DNA from: Acetobacterium wieringae
GTDB lineage: Bacteria > Bacillota > Clostridia > Eubacteriales > Eubacteriaceae
Assembly: GCF_026646375.1 (NCBI RefSeq)
Contig: NZ_JAIPPU010000003.1
Coordinates: 241,755-305,754 of the forward strand
DNA: 64,000 nucleotides
Direction of reading: 5' to 3'
Made by a program: the position numbers and the translations under genes. Position 1 is the stretch's first letter. Every line of letters begins with the position of its first letter. The notes beneath the pieces are model-generated. The model had not been told where the DNA came from. It made no database searches and worked only from the letters and a program-made list of their open reading frames with translations. Shown here one piece after another: positions 53,480 to 63,060 of this stretch.

Positions 53480-54659
53480 TTATCGCAACTGAAACTGATC
53501 AATCATTTGTTTTAACAGAATTGACTGGCCGGAAAGCTCTTCGCTGGCGGCAGCACTTTCCTCTGCTGTGGCCGAGTTCTGCTGGACAACCTGGGCAACC
53601 TGTTCAACGCCCAGATTAATCTGAGCAATGCCAGTAGCCTGTTCGTTGGATGCTTCGGCAATGTTACCGATCAAATCATTGACCTGGGTAATTCCAGCCA
53701 CAATTTCATCCAGAGCGCTGGCGGTCTCATCGGCAATTTTGGTACCTTCAGCCACCTTGCTGATGGAACCTTCAATCAGTCCGGTTGTTTCTTTTGCAGC
53801 ATCGGCACTACGGGCTGCCAGCGTCCGAACTTCTTCGGCCACCACCGCAAAACCTTTTCCATGCTGTCCGGCCCGAGCCGCTTCCACTGCCGCATTCAGG
53901 GCCAGAATATTGGTCTGGAAGGCAATATCATCAATAACCTTGATAATCTTGGAGATGTCTTCTGATGACTTGTTGATCTCCACCATCGACTGCTGCATTT
54001 CCGTCATCTGATGATTACCTTTGTCGGCATTTCCCATCACATCGGTGGCCAGTTCTCTGGCTTTATTGGCATTGACAGCGTTATTCTTGGTTTGATCGGC
54101 GATCTCCGTAATCGAGGCTGTCAGCTCCTGAATCGAGCTGGCTTGTTCGGTGGATCCCTGGGCCAGCGCCTGACTGCTGTCGGATACCTGATTGGCCCCG
54201 GCATTAACCTGCTCAGCGGCATGATTGATATCACCCAACAACGAATTCAATGTTCCAATAATGGTATTGAGGGCATCCGAAATCGCATTGAAATCGCCGC
54301 CAAAATCGCTGACATTGTCCAGGTTAAGATTTCCATTACTGATTTCTCCGGTGACAGTAGCTATTTCGGTGACAATCGTTTTAAAATTACTGCCCATTTC
54401 GTTGACTGCTTGTTTTAGTACATCAAAGCTCCCCTGGTAATAACCGTCAACGGTCACATCCAGATTACCATTGGCAATGGCATCCATTACCGTTGCGACC
54501 TCTTCCATTGGTTTGGCCATTACAGCAAGTATGCCGTTCATACCGCCGATCAGTTCGTTCCATGAACCACTGAACTTGGTTTCATCAGCCCGGACGTCAA
54601 GATCGCCCTGCATGGCAGCGGTGGTCAGAATGATGGCATCACCAATCAGGTTATCAATG
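53480..54659 (-). repeat. Direct repeat copy 2: shared MCP signalling-half DNA
   Basis: This is the partner of 50876-52055. The sharp edge at about 54641 inside two homologous genes points to gene conversion or a recent recombination rather than selection alone. Confidence 0.9.
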
Positions 54660-55810
54660 GTGATTTTCACATCTGCCAAGCTATCCCCAATTGCCTTAAA
54701 CTGCTTATAAACTTCGCTGGTGTACTGTCCTGGTTCATCAACCTGTAAATCGAGATCCAAATTCCCTTCAGCTAAGCGATGAAGGTTCTCAGCAAGTCGC
54801 ATGACCGCATCACTACGATAATTATTCACACTCATAACCGGGGTAATATCATGGGAGACATCCACATAACCAATCTTTTCACCTTTTCGATTGATCAGAT
54901 TCATGGTATCCATGCGATAATGTCGATCACGGAATTCAAAACGATGTTCAGAATATCCAAGCTCATTCAGTCGCTCACCACCAGCGTTTAACACCTTAAC
55001 CCCACAATCCTCGCTATGGCACATTTCCAGATTGCAGGAGTTGCACGGAACCCCGCGAATCTCTTCCCGAGAATTGGCTGTCCCGGTCAGTTTCATTAGA
55101 TCTTCGAGAATTTTATTGACGAAAACCATATTCATATTCTGATCAATTGTCGTTATCCGATATGGTAAGGCATCCAGAATGGTTAAATAATATTCCATAT
55201 TCGTAGAAACTGTTGCCATGGCCTGATTCATGCGCGTAACGGCTTTTTTATAATCACCAGTCAGATTATCTTCGATACGATGATCAAAATACTCGTTTTT
55301 TTCTACTAATTCTGGCATTGAAGCAAGATAGTTAAGGAGTTTTGACATCGATTTTTGTGCTGCTGACAAATGATTTCCCAGCATGTCGTGATCCGATACT
55401 GGAGAAATATTCCCTACTAAATCGCCACTTGCTATTTTCTGGGCCATTTCTGCATATCTTTCATTGTTTTCTGCAATTAAAGACAAGGATGCAAAAATTG
55501 CACTTAATTGATCCTGCGTGTTAACCGACCGCAATTCAACATCAAGATCTCCATCTGCTATTTTTTGTGCAGCTTCAGCCAGATTGGTTATTCTGTTTGA
55601 AGGATCCCTCATCCCTAAAACAACGATCCCGATAACCACAGCTAAACCGATTACATAAACCAGCAACAAGCTGTTTTGAATTTCTGAGAACTGCTCAAAG
55701 CTCTGGCTTGTAATGACCATAGCAATACCTGCGACTGCACCGAATACTAAAGCTACCGGTACGACAACTGACAACAGAATCTTTGATAATAAACTCTTTT
55801 CACTTTTCAT
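53480..55810 (-). CDS. Methyl-accepting chemotaxis protein (PAS, HAMP and signalling domains) B
   Basis: A 776-residue chemoreceptor with the same plan as its neighbour: two closely spaced N-terminal membrane helices, HAMP, a PAS domain with a cysteine cluster ([17 protein letters not shown]), a second HAMP region and the MCP signalling domain. The N-terminal 390 residues are diverged (only patchy identity), while the C-terminal half is the same sequence as in the other receptor. A seven-residue insertion follows its PAS cysteine motif. It is expressed from its own promoter (55966-55994). GAAGGAGAAAGC precedes the ATG. Confidence 0.92.
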   Translation of the reverse strand: MKSEKSLLSKILLSVVVPVALVFGAVAGIAMVITSQSFEQFSEIQNSLLLVYVIGLAVVIGIVVLGMRDPSNRITNLAEAAQKIADGDLDVELRSVNTQDQLSAIFASLSLIAENNERYAEMAQKIASGDLVGNISPVSDHDMLGNHLSAAQKSMSKLLNYLASMPELVEKNEYFDHRIEDNLTGDYKKAVTRMNQAMATVSTNMEYYLTILDALPYRITTIDQNMNMVFVNKILEDLMKLTGTANSREEIRGVPCNSCNLEMCHSEDCGVKVLNAGGERLNELGYSEHRFEFRDRHYRMDTMNLINRKGEKIGYVDVSHDITPVMSVNNYRSDAVMRLAENLHRLAEGNLDLDLQVDEPGQYTSEVYKQFKAIGDSLADVKITIDNLIGDAIILTTAAMQGDLDVRADETKFSGSWNELIGGMNGILAVMAKPMEEVATVMDAIANGNLDVTVDGYYQGSFDVLKQAVNEMGSNFKTIVTEIATVTGEISNGNLNLDNVSDFGGDFNAISDALNTIIGTLNSLLGDINHAAEQVNAGANQVSDSSQALAQGSTEQASSIQELTASITEIADQTKNNAVNANKARELATDVMGNADKGNHQMTEMQQSMVEINKSSEDISKIIKVIDDIAFQTNILALNAAVEAARAGQHGKGFAVVAEEVRTLAARSADAAKETTGLIEGSISKVAEGTKIADETASALDEIVAGITQVNDLIGNIAEASNEQATGIAQINLGVEQVAQVVQQNSATAEESAAASEELSGQSILLKQMIDQFQLR

Positions 55811-55965
55811 ACGCTTTCTCCTTTAATTTTATACTCATTTAAAACTAATCCGACGCAACATCACAATTCCTGTCTGTGATTAAACCGGAATCGTTAAATA
55901 GTGTTAAATAACACTACCAAGATTATCTCTTAATGATTTGGATTCTTCATTTGGTCATGAATAAT

Positions 55966-55994
55966 ATTATATCGAATAATTTGCGAAATCACAA
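55966..55994 (-). promoter_or_regulatory. Promoter of chemoreceptor B
   Basis: Minus strand TTGTGA (55989-55994), 17 bases, TATAAT (55966-55971). The gap 55811-56163 otherwise holds a tandem ten-base repeat, ATTGTCGTCA twice (56040-56058), and the terminator at 56109-56142. Confidence 0.6.
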
Positions 55995-56108
55995 TTACTA
56001 TTTGACTTTCACAAACATTCTAAGTGATTCCACTACTCTATTGTCGTCAATTGTCGTCTAAACATTAACTTAATTTAAATTTTATGTCAAAAACGGCCTA
56101 TAACTTTT

Positions 56109-56142
56109 AAAAAAGAGCTGAAACAAATTCAGCTCCTTTTTT
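56109..56142 (-). terminator. Rho-independent terminator
   Basis: Minus strand GAGCTGAA pairs with TTCAGCTC around a short T-rich loop, followed by six Ts. It closes the gene ending at 56164. Confidence 0.82.
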
Positions 56143-56163
56143 ATAATCAGATAACGTCTATTT

Positions 56164-56568
56164 TTAATGGGAACTGCTGTATACCAGCTCGTTTTTTTCG
56201 AAGTCAAACGTATTATTAATGTGCCCCAGAATAATAAGTACTTTACTCAAATTTTCGAAATACACATCATCATACTTGGCACTCCCAATGTCAAATCCTT
56301 TTAACGTTGGTAATAACTCCTCAGCACGATCATGATAACTTTCCACCGTAGCACACAATTTGTAGAGCTTTTTAAATTGGTATTCCTCCACCACGTAGAA
56401 TCGGCCATCATCAACACCATTTTGAATGTTCTCCAAAAACCAGCGATGAATCTGATTGGTTTTTTTAAACCGCCCCATCACTTCTGAAGCCACTGCCCAA
56501 GGCTTTAAACGCAGTTGTTTGAGATCCACACCCTTGTCACATTTATATAAAACACTCTCTAAACCCAT
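56164..56568 (-). CDS. Conserved-looking hypothetical protein
   Basis: A 134-residue soluble, mostly helical protein. Notable stretches are LKPWAVASEVMGRFKKTNQIHRWFLENIQNG, VEEYQFKKLYKLCATVESY and YDDVYFENLSKVLIILGHI. I recognise no family. GGAGGGG lies eight bases before the ATG at 56568, which is preferred over an in-frame start 21 bases earlier. It is monocistronic with a clear terminator, so it is likely a real gene. Composition matches its neighbours. Confidence 0.7.
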   Translation of the reverse strand: MGLESVLYKCDKGVDLKQLRLKPWAVASEVMGRFKKTNQIHRWFLENIQNGVDDGRFYVVEEYQFKKLYKLCATVESYHDRAEELLPTLKGFDIGSAKYDDVYFENLSKVLIILGHINNTFDFEKNELVYSSSH

Positions 56569-56826
56569 GTTGTCCCCTCCATTTAGCAATCGATCTTGCT
56601 TTTAAAATAATGCTCTCAATCCTAGAATCTCATCTAATGAACCAGTTTCTTTAAGATTCTGATGTTATTGCATTTGTCTTTCTACCATTTTACCCACCCC
56701 CTTTCATATAGTCAATTATAAATAGCATCGTTTAAGCATATTTTCACATTTTAATCGGTGCCGATGAATTCTATTTCTTTCAGAGTCATGTTATAATAAA
56801 GAAAACTGTGAAATAAGGAGAAAAAA

Positions 56827-57504
56827 ATGAGAAATCGAGTAGGAAACTTGTTATGGGGACTTCTGTTGGTTATTATTGGCCTTGGTTTTGCCGGGAATGT
56901 GTTTGGCCTTTGGAATTTTGAATTATTTTTCGATGGTTGGTGGACCTTGTTTATAATTGTTCCCTGCGCCATCAGTATGATTCAAAATGGAGTTCAGCTA
57001 TGGAATACTATTGGACTCGGCATTGGGGTATTACTTTTTATATCAGCTCGGGGTTATTTTAATGGGTCACTACTGGTAGATCTGATCTTTCCAATTATTA
57101 TCATTGCCGTTGGTCTGAGTATTATGTTTAAAGACCGCCTTAGCAAAAATGCCAAGCTGATTCAAGGCATGACCAAGGATGGCCTCCCCGAATATTCTGC
57201 TGTTTTCGGCGGTCAGGAGATTAACTTTCCTGGTGAAGAATTTAATGGTGCAAATTTAACTGCTGTTTTTGGAAGTGTTTCCCTTGACCTAAGACAAGCG
57301 ATTATCAACCAAGACATTTATGTTTCTGCTACTGCCGTCTTTGGTGGAGTTGATCTGTTGGTTCCCAATAATGTCCGGGTAGAAATGTCGACAACACCAA
57401 TTTTTGGCGGCGCTTCGAACAAAACAAATAAACCATTAGGTGATAATCCTCCCACCATTTATATCAACAGCACTAATATCTTTGGGGGGACTGAAGTTAA
57501 ATGA
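56827..57504 (+). CDS. LiaF-like membrane protein
   Basis: A 225-residue protein. The N-terminus has four hydrophobic segments (residues 8-110: LLWGLLLVIIGLGFAGNVFGLW, WWTLFIIVPCAISMI and others), typical of the DUF5668/LiaF N-terminal domain. Residues 125-225 are a repetitive beta fold with FGG-type turns (SAVFGGQEINFPG, TAVFGSVSLDLR, TAVFGGVDLLVP, TPIFGGASN, TNIFGGTEVK), the C-terminal LiaF-like cell-wall-response domain. LiaF relatives act in envelope-stress sensing, but no LiaRS pair is in view. AAGGAG precedes the ATG. The stop overlaps the next gene by four bases. Confidence 0.85.
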   Translation: MRNRVGNLLWGLLLVIIGLGFAGNVFGLWNFELFFDGWWTLFIIVPCAISMIQNGVQLWNTIGLGIGVLLFISARGYFNGSLLVDLIFPIIIIAVGLSIMFKDRLSKNAKLIQGMTKDGLPEYSAVFGGQEINFPGEEFNGANLTAVFGSVSLDLRQAIINQDIYVSATAVFGGVDLLVPNNVRVEMSTTPIFGGASNKTNKPLGDNPPTIYINSTNIFGGTEVK

Positions 57505-58346
57505 ATACCAATCACTCGTGGATTAAATACCTGGCCATTGCCTTTGGTCTGGTTTTAGCATTGGGGATCATCTCCAGCATTATCAATGGCGGCGTCGCTC
57601 TGATGCGGGGTTTTGGATTAATCGATAGTCGCCCTACCATCACTGAACAAAATAGTCATGACTTTTTGCAGGATTTCAGTGGTAAATTGGAGTCTGTTCT
57701 GATCAAATTTGACGCCGGTAGTATTACCCTGCAAAGCGGTGATTCCTTTCAAGTTGAAGGGTCAAACATTCCAGCAAGCCTCACTGCCACGTTGGACAAT
57801 GGTAAACTTATCATAGAAGATCAAGAGAATATCAATCTCTGGCCTAATCTGCTTGGCAAAGATAAAGCTCCCAACCTTGTAGTGACAATCCCTCGTGATA
57901 CGCATTTAACCAACTTGGAACTTGAAATTGGGGCTGGACGCGGCGAACTATTAAAAATAGTCACCGATAAACTGATCCTCAAACAAGGTGCCGGAGAAAT
58001 TATCGCGGATCAGCTTCAAGCCGATTCCGGTAAACTTAACGGTGGAGCTGGTGCTGTTCATTTTACCGATGTCAAACTCAATGATTTTGAGATCAAAGGT
58101 GGTGTCGGACTCATTGATATTCAAGGACTGGTTACTGGCGATCTGGAAGTCGACTGTGGCGTTGGCGAGACTAGTTTAAATATCAACGCCAGTGTGAACG
58201 ATTATTTTATTACCGCTGACCAGGGTATCGGGCCCATTACCATTAATGGTCAGAATCTTTCAGAAACTGGAACTGGGTCGAAATCTGCTCCGCATCACAT
58301 TGATATTGATGGTGGTGTTGGACCAGTTAAATTGACGTTTAAATAG
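57501..58346 (+). CDS. DUF4097 (LiaG-like) protein
   Basis: A 281-residue protein. One N-terminal membrane helix (residues 7-30, YLAIAFGLVLALGIISSIING) is followed by an outside beta-helix-like region of repeated strands (LESVLIKFDAGSITLQSGDSF, GELLKIVTDKLILKQGAGEI, GAVHFTDVKLNDFEIKGGVGLIDI). This is the DUF4097/LiaG pattern. It starts inside the last codon of the LiaF-like gene (ATGA overlap), so the two are co-translated. An envelope role is inferred from the pairing. Confidence 0.85.
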   Translation: MNTNHSWIKYLAIAFGLVLALGIISSIINGGVALMRGFGLIDSRPTITEQNSHDFLQDFSGKLESVLIKFDAGSITLQSGDSFQVEGSNIPASLTATLDNGKLIIEDQENINLWPNLLGKDKAPNLVVTIPRDTHLTNLELEIGAGRGELLKIVTDKLILKQGAGEIIADQLQADSGKLNGGAGAVHFTDVKLNDFEIKGGVGLIDIQGLVTGDLEVDCGVGETSLNINASVNDYFITADQGIGPITINGQNLSETGTGSKSAPHHIDIDGGVGPVKLTFK

Positions 58347-58353
58347 CCGCTAA

Positions 58354-58392
58354 AAAAACACGTTTAAACAATTGTCTAAACGTGTTTTTTGT
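58354..58392. terminator. Bidirectional terminator between convergent genes
   Basis: AAAACACGTTTA pairs with TAAACGTGTTTT around a ten-base loop, with A- and T-runs on both sides. It serves the DUF4097 gene and the convergent flavodoxin-type gene. Confidence 0.85.
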
Positions 58393-58399
58393 ATCTGAC

Positions 58400-59035
58400 T
58401 TATCTGACAAAATGCATATACACTTTTTTATAGGGGTTTGGCTCGGCCACAACACCCTTGCCATTTTCGATAAGGCGCATCAACCAAACCATATTGGTAG
58501 CTGTGACCTCGATAGTCTGCGCACCCTCAGTATCCTGAGAAGCTTCTCCCGCAGTCCGACCATGAATAACATTCCAGTAGTTACCGGTTGCCATAACCAT
58601 TTCGGAGTAGGTAATATAGTGATTTAATTGATCAATGCTTGCCACCCCACCGGAACGTCTGACGGCAACCAGGGCCCCAGCCACCTTGTGACGAAACAGT
58701 CCGCCATTGGCACCGGCAACATAAAAAGCCCGATCCAAAAATGACTTCATATTACCACTGATGCCAGAAAAGTGGACAGGGCTGGCAAAAACAATCCCAT
58801 CAGCGGCCTTCATTTTCTGAATTCCTTCATTGACGACATCTTTGGTGAAGATACACTGCTCATTTTTATTCTTTCCGCAGGCATTACATCCCGTACAGCC
58901 TTGAACCGCCTTCATCCCAACGTTGAAAATCTCAAAATCAATGCTTTCTTGAGCAAAAATATCACCCGCAATACTAAGCGCCGTAAATGTATTTCCCTCA
59001 CCGTGAGGACTGCCATTTATACCAATTACTTTCAT
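58400..59035 (-). CDS. NADPH-dependent FMN reductase-like flavoprotein
   Basis: A 211-residue flavodoxin-fold protein. FMN-phosphate loop GSPHGEGNTFTAL, a cysteine set after strand 3 (GCTGCNACGKNKNEQCIF) and the SPVHFSGISGNMKSFLDRAFY loop match iron-sulfur flavoproteins (Isf) and related NADPH-dependent FMN reductases of anaerobes. The cysteine spacing (C-x2-C-x2-C-x7-C) would fit a [4Fe-4S] cluster. Role: electron transfer or quinone/nitro-compound reduction. GGGAGGT precedes the ATG. Confidence 0.88.
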   Translation of the reverse strand: MKVIGINGSPHGEGNTFTALSIAGDIFAQESIDFEIFNVGMKAVQGCTGCNACGKNKNEQCIFTKDVVNEGIQKMKAADGIVFASPVHFSGISGNMKSFLDRAFYVAGANGGLFRHKVAGALVAVRRSGGVASIDQLNHYITYSEMVMATGNYWNVIHGRTAGEASQDTEGAQTIEVTATNMVWLMRLIENGKGVVAEPNPYKKVYMHFVR

Positions 59036-59158
59036 TTCTTACCTCCCTAGCATTATACTCCAGCTATTCTATTTGCTGTTGTTAGTATACCACATTATTT
59101 TTAAAGTAAACAAGCAGTCACCTGATTGAAATCTTTCAGATTTAGTAGATTTAATTCT

Positions 59159-59186
59159 TTGACCACGAATTGTTTTGTGTTATACT
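59159..59186 (+). promoter_or_regulatory. Promoter of the YczE-type gene
   Basis: TTGACC (59159-59164), a 16-base spacer and TATACT (59181-59186). Confidence 0.6.
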
Positions 59187-59214
59187 GGGAGCATTATTCT
59201 ATCAGGAGGGCATC

Positions 59215-59871
59215 ATGACTGGCTATATTTTAAGATTTATCAAACTGAATTTTGGGCTCTTTCTATATGGATTGGGAATTATTGTGACCATGCGGGCAAA
59301 TGTGGGTTATGCTCCCTGGGAAGTTCTTCATAGTGGGATCAGCCAAACCATTGGGGTCAGTATCGGGCTGGTGAACACCGCAGTGGGTGCCCTCATTGTT
59401 GCCATTGTATTTCTGCTGGGGGAAAAAATTGGACTTGGTACTATTTTTAATATGTTCATGATTGGACTCTTCATGGATCTGATCCTTTACTTAGATTTCA
59501 TCCCACTTTTTGACAACTTCTGGATCGGTACCCTGGTACTCATTATTGGTCTTTTTATTATTTCTCTGGGAACATACTTTTATATTTCATCAGCCTTCGG
59601 CGCTGGTCCCAGGGATAGCCTGATGGTAGCGGTAACCCGTAAAACAGGACTGCCAGTCGGCCTTTGCCGTGGCATTCTGGAAGTCAGTGTTGTTTTAATT
59701 GGCTGGCTACTGGGTGGAATGGTTGGTTTGGGAACGGTTATTTCAGCCTTTGCCATTGGGTTTTGTGTACAAATCACCTTTAAATTGGTAAAATTTGACC
59801 CTACTCAGGTAAAACATGAAACCTTTGGCGTAATGCTTCACAATTTGCGCAACCTCAATAAAAATGATTGA
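59215..59871 (+). CDS. YczE/YitT-type membrane protein
   Basis: A 218-residue integral membrane protein with about five hydrophobic segments. RFIKLNFGLFLYGLGIIVTMRANVGYAPWEVLHSGISQ near the start, and later FGAGPRDSLMVAVTRKTGLPVGLCRGILEV, are the repeated signature of the YczE/YyaS/YitT group, whose transport role is not established. The gene has its own promoter. AGGAGGG (59204-59210) is directly before the ATG at 59215; longer readings lack a ribosome site. Confidence 0.87.
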   Translation: MTGYILRFIKLNFGLFLYGLGIIVTMRANVGYAPWEVLHSGISQTIGVSIGLVNTAVGALIVAIVFLLGEKIGLGTIFNMFMIGLFMDLILYLDFIPLFDNFWIGTLVLIIGLFIISLGTYFYISSAFGAGPRDSLMVAVTRKTGLPVGLCRGILEVSVVLIGWLLGGMVGLGTVISAFAIGFCVQITFKLVKFDPTQVKHETFGVMLHNLRNLNKND

Positions 59872-59900
59872 ACCGGAATGCTTAATTAAGCGTTCCGGTT
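59871..59900. terminator. Hairpin between convergent genes
   Basis: AACCGGAATGCTTAA pairs with TTAAGCGTTCCGGTT as an almost perfect palindrome (one T-G wobble per arm). No strong T-tract follows on either strand. Confidence 0.55.
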
Positions 59901-59916
59901 CGATCGTCATCGATAC

Positions 59917-62199
59917 CTATTCCTCATTTTTAATTATGTCAATAAATACTCTGGCAATTTCCGGATCAAACTGAGTTCCAGAACAACGGTTAATCTCAGC
60001 AATTGCTTCTTCAACTGTGAGCGTATCCATATGAAACCGCATCTCGGTCATGGCATCGTAAGCATCAGCAATCGCAATAATTCGGGCTTCAAGAGAAATT
60101 TCTTCGCCTTTTAATCCTTTAGGATACCCACAACCATCCCAGCGTTCGTGGCTCTCAAGGATATGATCGGCAATTTCAGCAAACTCGTTGGCAGAACTTA
60201 AAATACGGTAACCAATTTCAGGATGACGCCTAATTTCTGTCCAATCCTCATCGCTTAATTTTTCAGATTTATCAAGAATTCCATCGGCGATGCCAATCTT
60301 TCCGATATCATGCATTAATCCAGCAGTCTTTAGATCATGGGAGTCCTTTGTGTTCAACCCAACCTTACTCCCTAATTCAGCCGACAGTTTACTAACCCGT
60401 TCTGAGTGTAACATCTCCTTCTGGTATTTATCAAACAAGGTTTCAATAACCATTCCAACCGTTTTATTCCGCATCCCCAGGCTTTCTGTAAGTTTTCGAC
60501 GGTACATATAATCTTCGGCCTTTTTAAATATCTGTTGGATATCTTCGTCCTTATCGTATTTTGTTTCAAACCCAAACGAAATGGATAGTTCCATGGTGCC
60601 AACTTTTTCCTTTCTGGCCAATTTTTCAATACGTTCAATTATTGCTTCCGCGACAGATTGATCAGTTTTTGGTAATAACACAACAAACTCATCACCACCC
60701 AATCTTGCTACAACATCGTCTGCCCGACACGATTTGGAAATGACAGCCGCCGCCTTTTTTAATAATTCGTCCCCTATGACATGTCCAAAACTGTCATTTA
60801 CCAATTTCAATCCGTTAACATCTCCCATGATTAAAGACAGGGGGAGATTTCGCGGGGTGTCCAAACGGTGAAGTTCTTCTTCGTAAAAACGCCGATTATA
60901 GAGTCCTGTGAGTTGATCGTGATAGCTTAAATATTGAATTTGTTCCAGCTTCTGTTTTTTCTCGGTATAATCCCGAAATACTACAACTACACCAAGCACA
61001 TCACCCCCTTCATCAATAATCGGAGCAGCGCTGTCTTCAATGGGTCGTTCACTGCCATCTCTGGCAATCAAAAGGGTTTGATTATCCAACTCCCGTATGC
61101 TTTTCGTATTGATAACATCTGCAACAATGCTTTCTGCTTTCTCATGGTTGGTTTCATTAACAATTTCAAATACGTCTTCTATTGCTTTACCCAAGGCTTC
61201 ATTTTTTTTCCATCCAGTTAATTCTTCTGCCACCCGGTTGATAAATAGAATCTGGCCATTCCGATCACAGGAGATAACCCCATCGCCAACAGAAATCAGC
61301 GTTGTCTCAAGCAGTTTGCTTTCTTGTTCTAAGGCTATTTCCAGCCGCTTGCTTTCGGTAATATCGATTCCGACTCCGGTGAAATACTGTTTTCCATCAA
61401 GGTTCATCAACACCCCGTTAGATCGGATTAGGAGTTTTCCGCCACCCTTCGTAATCAGGTTGGCATCAACCTCGCCATAGCCTGTTTTGTATACTGCTTC
61501 AACCGCTGCCATTACTCGAATTAAGTCCTCACCTTCAAACCACTGATCCAGGGACATATGAGACAACTCTTCAGCTGAATAACCAGTCATTTCTTCATGT
61601 TTTTTATTCCATTTAATCAGCTTTCCGGTTTGATCATAAACGTATAGATAACCTGGAATGCTCTCGAATAATGCTTTAATGAAGACCATCTCCCGCTCTA
61701 ACTCAGCTTTTGCAACGATCAACTGATCATTCAGTTCGTTTAGATCATACGTTCGTTCCGAAACCCGTTTTTCTAAGAGCGTATTTTCCTGTCGCAATAA
61801 ATCACTGTCAAGTTGCAATCCGGAAATATCCGTCACAATCGAAAGTAAATACTTTCTACCTTGCAGCGTTATCGGGCTTGTTCGCACTTCAACATCACTT
61901 ATTTCGTCATTCGCACGACGATGTTTAAAATAAAACTGCCTCCGTTCTTTATTTTCGGCCCGCATAATTTCTTTCTTCAGCTGATCTTCACTAAGGCAAT
62001 TAAAGTGGGTAATTTTGGATGCGATCATCTGATCATGCGATTTTCCATAAAATTCACAGGCTGAAATGTTGCAGTCTTCAATTCTGAGGGACACTGGATC
62101 AATCAGCAGCATAATTTCCGAATTATTTCGAAATAGCTCTTCAAAAAAAGCATCGTTTTTTTTGATCTGACCTGTTCGATGATCATCCAATTTACTCAC
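59917..62199 (-). CDS. PAS3-GGDEF-HD-GYP bifunctional c-di-GMP protein
   Basis: A 760-residue cytosolic protein. Three PAS domains (about 20-130, 170-285, 290-412) with a coiled coil at 130-170. GGDEF domain (420-570) with intact LGGDEF (501-505) and the I-site RADD five residues earlier. HD-GYP domain (590-757) with LMHDIGKIGIADG (HD 630-631) and SHERWDGCGYPKG (GYP 691-693). Cyclase and phosphodiesterase are thus both potentially active. GTG at 62199 is used; AAGGT lies about 12 bases upstream, and a TTG three codons later is also possible. It is convergent with the YczE gene. Confidence 0.88.
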   Translation of the reverse strand: MSKLDDHRTGQIKKNDAFFEELFRNNSEIMLLIDPVSLRIEDCNISACEFYGKSHDQMIASKITHFNCLSEDQLKKEIMRAENKERRQFYFKHRRANDEISDVEVRTSPITLQGRKYLLSIVTDISGLQLDSDLLRQENTLLEKRVSERTYDLNELNDQLIVAKAELEREMVFIKALFESIPGYLYVYDQTGKLIKWNKKHEEMTGYSAEELSHMSLDQWFEGEDLIRVMAAVEAVYKTGYGEVDANLITKGGGKLLIRSNGVLMNLDGKQYFTGVGIDITESKRLEIALEQESKLLETTLISVGDGVISCDRNGQILFINRVAEELTGWKKNEALGKAIEDVFEIVNETNHEKAESIVADVINTKSIRELDNQTLLIARDGSERPIEDSAAPIIDEGGDVLGVVVVFRDYTEKKQKLEQIQYLSYHDQLTGLYNRRFYEEELHRLDTPRNLPLSLIMGDVNGLKLVNDSFGHVIGDELLKKAAAVISKSCRADDVVARLGGDEFVVLLPKTDQSVAEAIIERIEKLARKEKVGTMELSISFGFETKYDKDEDIQQIFKKAEDYMYRRKLTESLGMRNKTVGMVIETLFDKYQKEMLHSERVSKLSAELGSKVGLNTKDSHDLKTAGLMHDIGKIGIADGILDKSEKLSDEDWTEIRRHPEIGYRILSSANEFAEIADHILESHERWDGCGYPKGLKGEEISLEARIIAIADAYDAMTEMRFHMDTLTVEEAIAEINRCSGTQFDPEIARVFIDIIKNEE

Positions 62200-62380
62200 C
62201 TCATCTACCTTAAATTCATGATTTCATTTTTTATCCCACTTCAAATCGCAGTGTTATATTATCCTATTTACCCCAAACCAGCCGTTTCAATCATCAGGGA
62301 GTTTATGATAAATCCTATAAAAAAATCACAAGAAGAATGTTATCATTATTCTTGTGATTCGGATTCGATATAAAAATTAT

Positions 62381-62926
62381 TCAGTCGGTACTGAGGGGAA
62401 AATAATCGCCTTTTTCTGACATGCCAATGGGATAGTGACAACGTTTGAGCCAGCGCTGAGTAGAAAGCTCAGGTATCGGCGGAAGTTCGAGACACTGTGT
62501 AAATCCTTCCCGGACAATTTCCACAACCTGCTGATCAATGTTTGTTGCCACAGTGTCAAAAACCTCCCAGCCTTTTTCCGGCAAATGAAGCAGGATAATC
62601 TGGGTTTTATCACCCTGAGTAAAGGAATCCAACACTTTAAAATGAGAACCTGCCTCCAACACACAGAGCCCCCAATGCGTGTCATGTTCATAAGACTGCA
62701 TGTTTGCATAATGATTCGAAAGGATTGCCAAACGATGGGTCGTTACCATGCCACCCCGGCGTAAGCTGGCATCAGTAAAGCCCAGTTCCTTTAGCACCAT
62801 CCCGACCTGGTATTTTTTTTCTAATTGACCGAGATTGCAGTCACGAACCAGTAAGGTAATTCCAGGATAGGTAAACTCGATCACTTTTTCTAAATCTTCA
62901 AGCTTTTGATACTTTTTTACAAGCAT
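62381..62926 (-). CDS. Hypothetical protein
   Basis: A 181-residue soluble protein with no recognised family. Visible stretches: TYPGITLLVRDCNLGQLEKKYQVG, a beta-rich middle (LCVLEAGSHFKVLDSFTQGD, IILLHLPEKGWEVFD) and C-terminal CLELPPIPELSTQRWLKRC. A paired Cys near each end could be structural. It shares strand with the QueG-like gene upstream, with a gap of about 130 bases. The start has no outstanding ribosome site. Confidence 0.65.
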   Translation of the reverse strand: MLVKKYQKLEDLEKVIEFTYPGITLLVRDCNLGQLEKKYQVGMVLKELGFTDASLRRGGMVTTHRLAILSNHYANMQSYEHDTHWGLCVLEAGSHFKVLDSFTQGDKTQIILLHLPEKGWEVFDTVATNIDQQVVEIVREGFTQCLELPPIPELSTQRWLKRCHYPIGMSEKGDYFPLSTD

Positions 62927-63060
62927 GATTAAACTCCATCATTTTAAGCTAAACTGGCTGGATTTTTGAAATCACAGCCAACTACATTTTCAACGCTTTT
63001 CACATGTTTATTAATTATCACCGTATCATCCAAACACGGACGAATTTTTAGTTGACAACA

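Noticed and set aside
50876..55810. Twin chemoreceptors as a mobile-element duplication
   Set aside because: No terminal repeats, target duplication or transposase; the repeat is limited to homologous coding halves.
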